Shown: positions 9,374-20,425 of the stretch, one piece after another
Numbering within the stretch: the first letter of the stretch is position 1
How the letters are laid out: each line of letters opens with the position of its first letter
Assembly: GCA_013076295.1 (NCBI GenBank)
Contig: RQOL01000503.1
Location: 1-64,000, forward strand
Reading direction: 5' to 3'
Source of the DNA: Sanderia malayensis
Lineage: Eukaryota > Cnidaria > Scyphozoa > Semaeostomeae > Pelagiidae
Length of the DNA: 64,000 nt
Position numbers and translations under genes: made by a program
Notes under the pieces: generated by a model
Told to the model about the DNA's origin: nothing
The model's input: only the letters and a program-made list of their open reading frames with translations
The model's database searches: none

Positions 9374-12300
9374 GGTTAGTGATAGATATCACCAGGCAAA
9401 CCGACGTTCTCCTTCCGTGAGGCTCTTGCCACGCAGGGGTTTATTTCGTACCATGTACGAAAACAAAGTCGTCGTAAAACGACACGACAAGTGTTTGTCG
9501 GTAACAGTTCGTTTTGTAACATTCACTTCAATCAAGGTATTGTTGTTGGCGCCTTTTTAAAAGTAAATTTGGCGGATTATTTCTTTGTTCAGTCGTCTTT
9601 GTTATTTTTGTGAAGTAAAAAACCAAGCTTTTGTTTCTCATGGTATCACATTTATGATCTTATGACCAGCAAGAATGGAGCAGACCGTTGGTAAGTACAG
9701 GCTATTTTTTTATAAGAAAATAAGCGTATAAAGAGATAAGGTTAAAAATTTAAATAATTTTCCGGTGCCTAATTGTCGGGGAGGAGGGAAAAAATTAATT
9801 GGCGGGGGTCGTATTTATGCAATGCTGATATCATTGGAAACCAGGGAATGCCTTTTTTATCTGCCCCCCCCCCCCAATTTTAAATAATTTCTACATCATT
9901 GTTGGAAACGTGCCAAATTTTTTCCATCTCTTTGTGGGAGTGATAAAAGAATTATAAATCACATTTTAGGTAATAGTGATATATTCATGAACGTTTTCAG
10001 GTCAGTATGAGAGATATGAAGCTACGTCGATGCAGGAGGCACAGGCAATTATTCAGAGTCATGAGCTGATGTACACTTTGCGTTACACCGTGAACTGGAG
10101 CACAAAAGATTTCGGGAAATCAGGTACAATTATACGGTACAATTATGGGCGATTTTAAGAGGTCCAGCATGGTCCGTTAAGCCAGCCCACCACTGTTAAT
10201 GTAATCATATATGTCTAAATAACGACCATCGTTGAAAATTATTGCAGAGAAAAAAGAAACGAATCATAAAGTACAGTGGAACGATGAGAGACGACCTTTT
10301 GATGGTACACCATTCTTCCTGAATGGCTACAAAAAACTGGACTGTCAGCATGGGCGAGATAAACAAGCTATGGCAAAGGATAATCGAAAATCTAAACGAA
10401 GAGAACGAACGGTTAGTCCTATGCTTTATAATTATTCTTAAGATAAACATGCTAAAACACACATTAGCGCAATATGAGCATTAGAGCATATTTAAAAAAA
10501 TAATCTAAAATGTACTAACAGTTATAATGGTTCGTCTACTATTGAAAGGGGTAATAAATTGCATAGATATTTTGCTAACAAGGGAGTGCACTAATGTTTT
10601 CTCCTTCACTGTAGGGTCACGATCATGTTTATCAAAGAAATTACACAATGTTTCAAAAAACGAAAAAGTTTGGCTGTCCAGCCCAGATTAAGATTCTAGA
10701 AATTACAGACTTTCCGGACTTCAAGGTAAAGAGCTGGGATCAAAATAAATTGTTGCTGAAACTCTGCACAGGAGAGTGTGTACTCTCAACTATGTACATT
10801 TCCGTAATACATTAAATAGATTCGCTGCAATAAATGTAATTGATAAAATTATCGAACTTTAAGATTTCACAAGATACTGAAAGAAGAAGGCGAGATGCAG
10901 GAAAGAAACTAAAAGCTGCGATAGAAAAAAACGAGAAGCTTTCAGCGACAAAAAAGTTCATAGTAATAATTCCTCATATCTCGCAGCATCAATTTCATAT
11001 GGTTGGAACAGTAAGCTACAAATAGATTATAGATTTTCAATAATTCTGCTTTAACAGCAAAATCACGCTATGTGGGAGACATCTTTATATTTTCTCTTCC
11101 CAGAATGCAGGAATTTCACAACAAATAGATTCCAGATTAGTTGAAAAGATTAACGAGTTGGTGAAGGAGGGAGTAGCAGACGTCAATGAAATGAGACGAC
11201 ACTTGAAGATCTTTGTAAAGAATCAATTATTTGATGGTCAAAACATACCAGATGGAACAAATGCGAGATATTTCCCAACACCGAAAAGTATTCGAAATCA
11301 CATGGTTCATTCGAAGAAGAAACTGCGACATTCCATGATCGATCAAGATTGCCTTAATGCGAAAATCAAGGAATGGAGAACAACTGACCCCACGTTAAAA
11401 ATATTCTTTCGTCCAAAAGCTGCAACTGTCGATGATGATGACAAGGAAGAAGATTGCAATGAATATGATGGTGACGAAGAGATGGAGGACGAAGAAGAGA
11501 TAAGAGTAACAAATTATAATTCTGAAACTCTTCTTTTCGTATACCAATCAACGTGGCAACAAAGATTGCTGTCTAGATATGGGAATGACTTGGTTCTTCT
11601 TGATGCTACATATCGAACAACAAGATATGCCATACCTCTTTTCTTCATGGTGGTTAAGACAGATATTGATTACCAAATTGCAGCCACTTTTGTTTGCGAA
11701 AGTGAATCGACCGAATCAATAGAAGAAGCTCTCAACGTTCTGAAGCAATGGAATCCAGAATTTCGTCCCAAAAACGTCATGACGGACTATTCTAACGAAG
11801 AAATAGCTGCAACAGAAAATGTATTTAAAGGTATACTACATTCGAGCAATTCTGGTTGAAGTTTCCCACAGGTTTCTTCCATCTTATGTTCATAAAGTTG
11901 CCCCTGTCCATCAAAAACTGCTGAAATGACATTATCAGCACTGTTAAACCATTACCCTCTCAAAATTCATTTCAGGATGCAAAACATTAATCTGCGATTT
12001 TCACAGAGAGCAGGCGTGGGAGAGATGGCTTCGAAAAACAAGTAATGGCTGTACAACAATAAAGGCAGATGCCCTTAGAATGTTGAGACGCATTGCAAGA
12101 TCTCAAACCACCGAGGAGGCTAAGCAAGCTGTGTCCGAAATGAAAGACTCCGCAATATGGAAAAATCCAGCATCCAAAAGCTAAAGCAATATGCAGAAAC
12201 GTACTGGTTAAGCATAAAAGAAGTATGATATAGCCCACATTATTTTGTAACGCAGTAACGATAACATTAATTGACAAATCTCAAAGGAAAAAATGATTCA

Positions 12301-14364
12301 TAGTGAAATTATATACCAATGATTAAATTCACATTTTTTTGCAGAGATGGGTTCAAGCTTACAGGCAGGATAGATTGCTGATCAACTGCAACACAAATAA
12401 CGGTACAGAACGCCAAAACGAATCATTCAAATATCAGTACCTCAAGAAACACAGCCGGACATCTTTAACAGGGATGCTCACATTGTTAACTGAAGAGTTC
12501 TTTGTCGACAAATACAAAAAGTAAGTACATTAGTCATAAATCTCAAAAAGGAAGGCATTCGACTTTCATATTATTTATCTTTTCATAAGTTGCTATTGTT
12601 ATGTTGATTAAGCCAGCATTAAACAATTGTTGACAGTAGTATTCTTGCTTAGTCGATAAATCTTGTCATTTCAGGTACTGTGATGGTAATCTTAAACTAA
12701 GCAGTCAGTATAGATTATATTCAAAGGACATACCGGAATTTCTAAAAAATCGTCCAAGGGATATGGTTGAATACTGCATGAAAAAAATTGATCTTTCTGA
12801 AGGCATTGATGATTCCCATGTCATTCAACTTGGAAATGGTATGTTCAAAGTCCACAGCTTTTCCAGAAACCCGATTGTAGAGCCATATGTTTTAGATTTT
12901 GGTAATGAGCACAAAATGCCAAGCTGCACTTGTCCTGAATGGAGGTGCTCTATATATCCATGCAAGCACTTTTTTGCTATTTTCAAGAAGTTTCCAGTGT
13001 GGAATTGGCATGCTCTTTCACCCCTCTACATTGAATTTCCATTCTTGACATTAGATGAACTCATCGTAAATACAATTGACATGCCCACAGAAGCTAGTTC
13101 CATACAACAACATGATGATGAAGTTGTAGACGAAAGTGATCTGCTCGATGATAGGACTCTTTATACCGACAAGGCCATAGCTGATTGCACTAGTGAAGTG
13201 ATTGATAGCACCAAGCCTGACACAGAAGAAATAACAACGAAGATAGACTTTGGAGTACGATGTCGATTGATTCTTAATGAAATTCGAAATTTAACTTATA
13301 TTGTTGAACAGCCAGCATTACTTTCAGAAATTGCACAAAAACTGGAAGAAGTTAAAGACAGTTTGCATGCTGCTTGTGAAAAAGAGAAAGGCTTACCTCT
13401 CCTCCCAAGAGAACATAAAGCCGTAAATACAAACATAAATAAAAAAAATGCATTTAAAAAATCTTCCCATGCGAAAATGGAAAAATCCATATTCAAACCG
13501 CATTGGAGAAGAAAGAGAACGATACGAAAAGAGACGAAACATAAGTGTAAATGTAGAAGGGTTGAAATTTGAAGCAATCAAAGAGGAAGAAGAAATTGTT
13601 GATATGAATGTGGAGCATGCAAATATAACAGAATTTACTGTCCCAGTTGTGATACCTAATACATCAGAAATAGAGATTCCTGACACATCAGAAACAGAAA
13701 ATAGCAAAAGCAAGTTCAATATGAACAGTTTTCTCAAGGCAACATCAGATCAGAATAGCACTGTTGATCTAACAAGTAATAGTGATGCAGAATCAACAAT
13801 AATAGAGAAACCATTCCCATGCGACTCCATAAGATCGAGCCTAACATTCAGAGATTTGAGATCAATTTCCCAAAACAAAATGCTTACAGACAATGTCATT
13901 AACGTGTTCCAAAAAATCATGGCACAAGATTTCAAATTGCAAATTGGTCTCCAAGACACTGTTCTTGCACAGAAGATGAAATTCAAAAGCATTCCATCTG
14001 GTCAATTTGTACAAATTCTGCATGATGGAAAGTACCATTGGGTAGCCATAAGCACCTATGGGTGTCAGTCAAGGTGTGCTGGAAAAATAATTGAAATTGA
14101 CATATATTGCATTTGTCGTCAAATTTGGACAAAGGGTGATTTAAAGCACCCTTGCAAGTACGTTACCTTAATAATTATATAACATATTCTGCTCACCACT
14201 AATGATTGCAGACTTTAGTTATGATCAATATTTATGATTTCTTTACAGAAAAATGGCAGAGTGTAGTCAGTGTGGTGAATGGTACCATCAGATGTGTCAA
14301 CGTATCCCTGACGAAGTTTTCAAGATGAAGAATTTTGTTTGGCTCTGCGAAGCATGTCGGAAAG
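9374..14364 (+). mobile_element. Mutator-like element, copy A (3' end missing)
   Basis: The left terminus GGTTAGTGATAGATATC is related to the left terminus of copy B at 14365 (GGTTGGTGATAGATATC). The element carries one multi-exon gene (9675-14411). No right inverted terminus is found: the last coding exon runs straight into the left terminus of copy B. It therefore lacks its own 3' UTR and right end, and I see no target duplication. Confidence 0.75.
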
Positions 14365-14411
14365 GGTTGGTGATAGATATCAAAGGCCAGAGGGAGGTTG
14401 GCGAGAATTAA
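9675..14411 (+). pseudogene. MULE transposase-SWIM-PHD protein, copy A (protease core deleted)
   Basis: Exons seen: 9675-9690 (ATG), 10001-10123, 10248-10411, 10615-10725, 10864-11010, 11104-11830, 11976-12222, 12345-12520, 12675-14157, 14249-14411. Exons 3-4 give GTPFFLNGYKKLDCQHG and KTKKFGCPAQIKI, resembling the calcium-responsive transcription factor (CaRF) domain. Then the MULE DDE transposase: LLDATYRTTRYAIPLFF (first Asp), MTDYSNEE (second), NCNTNNGTERQNES (Glu). The SWIM finger is CTCPEWRCSIYPCKH. The Ulp1 protease keeps its His (YHWVAISTYGC), but about 95 residues including Asp, Gln and Cys are missing in frame at about 14066. A complete C4HC3 PHD finger follows (YCIC, ECSQC, WYHQMC, WLCEAC). 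Frame breaks near 12176-12179 and 13441-13448 lie in A runs. Role: DNA transposition in the nucleus; as drawn it is non-functional. Confidence 0.85.
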
Positions 14412-14719
14412 TATTTTCGTGGCTCAGGACCGAGACCGAGAACAATATTCGTACGACAATAAACGTCGTTATTGTCGTATCGGTCTATCGGTCTCAGGCT
14501 CAGAATTATAGACAGTCTTTTGGCGCGAATTTAATTTCCCGGTGTTTTCGTTTTGAATTGTGTATGGGGTTGTGCAATTTGGCTGCTATTTGATGCGTGC
14601 AAACATTAACGCAATCCATGTAACCCTTTTCCCAAATAAATACAACAACGAGCCTTGTAGCATTAAAAAGACGGCTTGTATATCAAGTGTGTAAGTATGC
14701 GAAGTCTAAATCAATAATC

Positions 14720-17700
14720 ATGGCTGCGGGAAAAACAGGTAACAATGGCCTATTGTCTTTTTCATATTATCATACCTAAATTTCAATTTTTGCTGTAATT
14801 TTAACTAAAGAAACATCCTGCTAATATTTGCTCAACAAATAAGAACAACATGAGAAACAAAGCCGGTTGACATTCAACGAAACTCAAGAAATATAAGCAA
14901 CAGCAATCAAAAAATTGCAAATAGCTACAAGCCACAATTTCAACACCTGACACAGATTCATTAATTACTTTATTAAGCAATTGTTTTGAGCGAGTGGACA
15001 CTACTATGGAACAAGAAATTGAAATACACAAATAAGAATAACAAAATAAGAAAGCTTGAAGCTAAAATCAGATGGAAAAATAAGAAACGCCGGGCTGAAA
15101 CTGGAGCTAAGTGTTCTTATAAAAAAGTGTGTTTCTCGCTGTTGTTTCTTTAGAAAGGAATCTAGATGCAGATGAAAGTGCTTTTGAAATACGTGTGACT
15201 GAGACATTACAAGAAGCTCTGCAGCTCATAAACCAGCATGAAACAAAGTTTACAGTACGCTACAGTATGTATTACTCAACCAAGAACTTTGGCAAAATCG
15301 GTAAGTGAGATATTGATGACATTCCCTCATATTTATGTTTTGGCTTGTTAAGTCGGCATCCAAAAACTGTATGATTTTACTTTCAGAACTGAATGGAGAA
15401 AAACATAAAGTTGTATGGGAAGACGCGCATCATCCGTTCACTGGAGTACCCTTCTTTATATTGGGTGATAAAAGAATGGATTGTCAACATGGAATTGACA
15501 GGCAAAAAAATGCGAAAAAAAGGCGAAAAAAAGAACGACAGGAACAAAGAGTGAGCATTTTTTAAGCTTTGTCATTCTATACGTAGTACACTAACATATA
15601 AAATTATCAGTCTCTTTTTGTTATTATAATACAAATAATTTTACAGAATGAGGATCATAATTATCAGCAACGTAAACGCACGATGGTACAAGAGACAAAA
15701 AAATTTGGTTGCAAAGCCGAGGTTCTTCTTAAAGAAATCGTTGAATTTCCAGACCACAAGGTATATTGTATGAAGTTTGTGTAATGTAATGTAATGTAAT
15801 GTAATGTAATGTAATGTAATGTAATGTAATGTAATGTAATGTAATGTAATGTAATGTAATGTAATGTAGTATATTGGCACAGAACCACAATCGGAAAATA
15901 ATTGCCAGGCAAACTAGCTGACCTAGCTATTATGTTGACGTTCCTTTCTGGTCGTAGATTTCAGAGAACACAGCGTGGAGACGCAAGAATGCATCGAAGC
16001 ATCTACGAGACGACATTTCCAGGGGTGTAAAATTGGGCTCGATTAAAAAGTTTATTATTGCCATCCCGGACAAATCAAGTCACACAAACCATGCCATCGG
16101 CTCGGTAAATTGTTGTTATTCATGAAATATCTGCCTGTTTTTACGAGGTTTAAAATCAATATATCATGAGCATTCTCTAAATACCTTTACAGTTTGCTGG
16201 AATATCGCAAGAAATTGATCAAAAGTTGGTTAAAAAATAGACGAACTGGTAAGAGAAGAAGGAGTATCGAACGTCAATGAGATGCGACGACAACTACGAG
16301 TTTTTGTAAAGTCGACATTATTCACTCATGATTCATTGCCGGATTCAAATAACCGTCGATATTTCCCGCGCCCCAGAACGATCCGGAATCACATAGTCCA
16401 CAGCAGGCAAAAGATCAGATATTCCATGATTGATCAAGAATGTTTAGAGGACAAAGTAAGAAAAATGAAGCAAGCCGATCCATCCGTAAAAATTTTCTTT
16501 CGCCCGAAATCAAAGCCAGTTGGGAATGAAGAAAATGAAGATCAAGATTCCGATGACAATCTAGATTTTGAAGATGACGAAATTGATGACGACTTTGAAG
16601 TTCGAATTAACGCCAGCAGCTTTAAATCCTTGCTATTTGTGCACCAAACAGAGTGGCAAAGAAGACTTCTCAGCAGATATGGAAACGAACTAGTCCTTTT
16701 AGATGCCACTTATCGGACTACTCGTTATGCCATTCCTCTCTTCTTTCTGGTAGTAAAGACGAATGTGGACTATCAAGTTGTTGGAACTTTTGTATGCGAA
16801 GGAGAGTCCACTGATAACATAGTTGAAGCATTGACGATACTACGTGAATGGAATCCAGGCTTTCAACCAAAATATTGCATGACAGATTACTCCAATGAGG
16901 AAATCCGAGCAACTGAGGAAGTATTTCCAGGTATTGCTAACAAGTTATGTTCAAATAATGGAAGTGTTAAACTACGCGTGTATGTTTCTAATACTTTTTA
17001 ATTTTTTCAATTACGTTTCTGTATTTTCTGGCAGGTTGCTTTACATTTATTTGCGATTTCCATCGAGAGCAGGCCTGGGAACGCTGGTTGAGGAAAACAT
17101 CAAATGGATGTACAAATATACGCACTGAAGTATTGCACATGTTACGTCGTATCGCCAGAGCGCATACTGCAGCTGAGCTCAAGGATGCTGAGGACTGTTT
17201 ACGAACTTCGGAGATCTGGAAAGATCAGAGATATACAAAATTGGTTATTTATCTTCAAAGTTATTGGTTTAACATTAAGAAGGTATGTAGAACTATAACG
17301 AAAAATACTCTTCCTCCGGAAAAACAGCTTAGCATAATATCAATTCCAATGACACATTTCACTATTGTAGCGATGGATTCAAGTTTATCGGCAAGACAGA
17401 CTACTCGTCAACTGCAATACGAATAATGGTGTAGAACGGCAAAATGAATCGCTGAAATACCAATACATAGAGCGTAATTCGAAGGCACCACTTACAAGAA
17501 TGCTCACGATACTGACTGAACAATTTTTGGTGGACAAATACGAGAAGTAAGTTTTTATTTTAATCGTAACCCTTTTATCAGCATAAAACCACATGACACA
17601 CCCACTTCATTTACGCCGCTATTCTATTTGCAAATTTATAATGAGGAGATGTTGCACAAGATTCCACATCAAACCTTTTAGGTACTGCGATGCAAACATC

Positions 17701-19721
17701 AAGATGAGCTCCTCTTACCGCCGTTATGCAGAGAACATTCCACGCTATCTGATAAACCGCCCGAGTACCTTGGTAAAAAGTTGTTTAGAGAAGATTGACC
17801 TTGCAAACAAGATACCAGCATCGCATGTTAGAATGATTGGCATGGGAAGCTTTGTCGTTGCCAGTAACTCACGATGTTCACTACCAGAAGAGTACAACGT
17901 TAGCTTTGGAGATGAAGAAACGATGCCAAGTTGCACATGTTATGATTGGCGACACTCAGCGTATCCGTGCAAACATTTTTTCGCTGTGTTCCAGAAATTT
18001 CCAGTATGGTCTTGGGAGGCGCTGTCTCCACAATACCGTAACTCGCCCTTTCTAACACTGGACGAGGTAGTTGTGTACAATCAGATTGTCCAGCATAATA
18101 ACGATGGCTCGAATATTGAAAGTCAGCTCCCTGATGAAAATATCACTACTGCCATCAATGTTGAAGATCATTCTGATATTGAGTTCCCAAATACACCACC
18201 GGTTTTGAAAGCCAGACCTTATGGGAAAGTCTGCAGAGAAACAATGAATGAAATAAGAAATCTTACATTTCTTATTGATGATCAGTCTGTTGTAATGTCA
18301 GAATGCTGTAAAGAATTAACTGCCATCAAATCAAAGATGTATTCTGCTTGTCCAGAAGAAAAGGGATTACCGTTGCTTCAGGCAATGATGAAAAAAGTCA
18401 AGTAAAAACACAGAAAAAGAAACTGAAATTGTCACTTCAGTCATTACCTGCAAGAAAACGGAAATTCCAATACACTAACAGAATTGGAGTAAAGAAAGAG
18501 AAGGCTGAGGCAGCACGGATAATAGACATTGGTCACAAAAATAAAACTGTTCCTGTGGTCACTGAAGAGGTTTTAGTTGATGATGCAGCAGCTTATGGCA
18601 CTGATAGATTTAACATTGATGTTGAGGATATTTCCACCAAGATGCATTTTCAAGAGTATGAACATCCAGGTAAGGATTGCAAATTGCAGAACAAATTGCA
18701 CGATAAGGATTGCAAAACCTAGTATTATAAATAACACAAGATAGAAGAGCATTAATTTTCTTTTTCATCTGACAGAAAACTGCAATGTGCAAGAAGGGGC
18801 ATTGTGTGAAGAAATGAGGCCATTGGAGGAGAGGTTTGATAGTGTGAAGTCACCATTTCAAGATCTTTCACGCTCAGATCTAAACAAGACAGACATGAAA
18901 GTCTTTGAAAAAAATGAAATGTTGAATGACAAAATTATCAATGTTTTTCAAAGAATGCTGGCAAAGGATATCCCTGAGGCATCAGGTTTACAAGATACTG
19001 TTCTTGGGCAAAGACTGCACTTTAAACCCATGCCAAGCATGCCCTTTGTCCAGATAGTTCATGATGGAAAATTACACTGGGTAGTATTAACCACATATGG
19101 ATGTCAAGAGGGTGAAATTTTGTTGTTGGATAGTTTGTTTTCTGGCAACATCAATCAAGCAGTTAAGCAACAAATATGCCATCTCATGAAATGTCAACAT
19201 GACATAATTAAAGTGAAAGTGGCACCAGTGCAGCAGCAAAAAAACAGCTTTGATTGTGGAGTTTTTTCAATTGCATTTATGCACAGCACAGTTGTTGGAG
19301 AAAATATTTCTACAATCAGCTATGATCAAGTAAAGATGAGATCGACCTTGTTGCAATCACTATTGAGGAACACAGTGTTACCTTTCCCCCCAGCACCTTA
19401 CAAAGTCAAACGTTGCCGACCTAAAACCATTGAAATACCAATTTTCTGCAGTTGTCGTCAGTTGTGGTTGAAAGCTCATGCCAATATGGTTGCAAAGTAA
19501 GCTGTTTACATTTATATTCACTAGGAGATTTTTAAAATAAGAAAAAGTTGCAATATCCTTCGCATGCATGCACACTATTTTGACAAGGAACATTGGTTTT
19601 CAGACAAATGGCAGAATGCTCTTCCTGCAGAAAATGGTTCCACAGAATGTGTGAAAGGATTCCATCAGTCATATTTACTAATGAAACAACCACTTGGATT
19701 GGTTCAGCATGTCACAATTAG
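14720..19721 (+). pseudogene. MULE transposase-SWIM-Ulp1 protease-PHD protein, copy B
   Basis: Exons: 14720-14738 (ATG), 15154-15300, 15387-15550, 15647-15760, 15958-16104, 16193-16930, 17035-17282, 17371-17546, 17682-18669, 18777-19496, 19604-19721. Structure parallels copy A exon by exon, with one extra intron (18670-18776). Seen: CaRF-like GVPFFILGDKRMDCQHG; transposase LLDATYRTTRYAIPLFF, MTDYSNEE and NTNNGVERQNES; SWIM CTCYDWRHSAYPCKH. The Ulp1/C48 protease has a full triad plus oxyanion Gln: His in LHWVVLTTYGC (codon 19075), Asp in LLLDSL (19129), Gln (19237) and Cys in NSFDCGVF (19255), with Gln-Cys spacing as in Ulp1. In the PHD finger WIGSAC replaces the expected W-x-C-x-x-C, losing a zinc ligand. 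Frame breaks at A runs 16232-16237 and about 18391-18396. Peptidases of this family cut SUMO-like conjugates; the target here is unknown. Confidence 0.87.
15781..15867. repeat. (GTAAT)n microsatellite
   Basis: About 17 tandem copies of a pentanucleotide in an intron of copy B, just after the donor at 15760. It makes spurious long open frames on the minus strand. Confidence 0.98.
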
Positions 19722-19905
19722 GTTAGTCATTTTTGTAACCCTAGTAAATTTAAAACAAAACGTATATTCACAAAAAATATAAGGAGTGGCTCCTTGCACC
19801 AAAACTTGGCATATTTGCAACAAACTGAACCGTTATCGCTAATAATATCTAATCGATCGTTCGTGTTGTTATTAATTTTTTATTTCAACCATTTTATTTT
19901 AGTTA

Positions 19906-20033
19906 AGGCGGATCTTAACCTTACGGACCACGCCCAAATGGGCTGAATTATATATCATTAGAAAGGCCTTACCACACTGAGTTCAATTCAATTCAACCCA
20001 TTTGGGCGTGGTCCGTAAGGTTAAGATCCGCCT
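19906..20033. mobile_element. MITE with ~38-bp perfect inverted repeats
   Basis: Starts AGGCGGATCTTAACCTTACG and ends with the reverse complement. The arms run through CGGACCACGCCCAAATGGG with only about 50 bp between them. AGTTA lies on both sides (left directly, right after one extra C), a likely short target duplication. It is nested in the 3' part of copy B, between the PHD exon and the right terminus. No coding capacity; superfamily not assignable from this alone. Confidence 0.85.
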
Positions 20034-20425
20034 CAGTTAATGTTTTCTTACTTGACCTGGATGTTTCCCTACTTTCATAATCTTCACAGCTTCATTTGAT
20101 ATATACTTTAGGAGCTTTCTGTCGCTTCGTAAGCACCAGGACCACCAAATGGTGCTTTAGATCCGTAAAATAGTTTTATCGTCTTGCTGTCAAGTTCGTT
20201 AGTCCACCCACCACCCACAGTTTTGCCGTTTTCGGTCCAGTAACTATTATTTTCCGATTTCTCGTCGGTTGGTTAGGTTTGTCGGCCACTCCATCAATCG
20301 GATTTTTCCGATAATTAACCTCCCTCCCTCTGGTCTGGCCTTTGATATTTAGCACCAACCGCTTGTTTGCAAGTGACCAAGCCGTGAAGGTGGCGTTTTG
20401 ACTAGAATTGTTTATAATTTTGTAA

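Larger units (their letters stand above)
14365..20360 (+). mobile_element. Mutator-like element, copy B, both termini
   Basis: The left end is GGTTGGTGATAGATATCAAA and the right end reads the inverse (...GATATTTAGCACCAACC at 20360). The inverted repeats extend through AAAGGCCAGA and GGGAGG with small gaps, about 45 bp. The 5,996-bp element contains one multi-exon gene, a pentanucleotide microsatellite and a nested MITE. The 9 bp outside the two ends (GTCGGAAAG and GCTTGTTTG) do not match, so the present junctions are not from one simple insertion. Confidence 0.82.

Noticed and set aside
15641..15912. Minus-strand frames rich in HYITL repeats
   Set aside because: Pure translation of the (GTAAT)n microsatellite.
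18129..18140. Other CTGATGA words as hammerhead cores (for example 18129, 59547 and the minus strand of satellite units)
   Set aside because: None is followed by a stem plus GAAA and a cleavage triplet with pairing flanks.
18380..18400. Programmed -1 frameshift between SWIM and protease parts of copy B at an A6G run
   Set aside because: The zero-frame phase does not fit the X-XXY-YYZ rule, and copy A changes frame in the other direction at the matching place, so independent indels or read errors are more likely.
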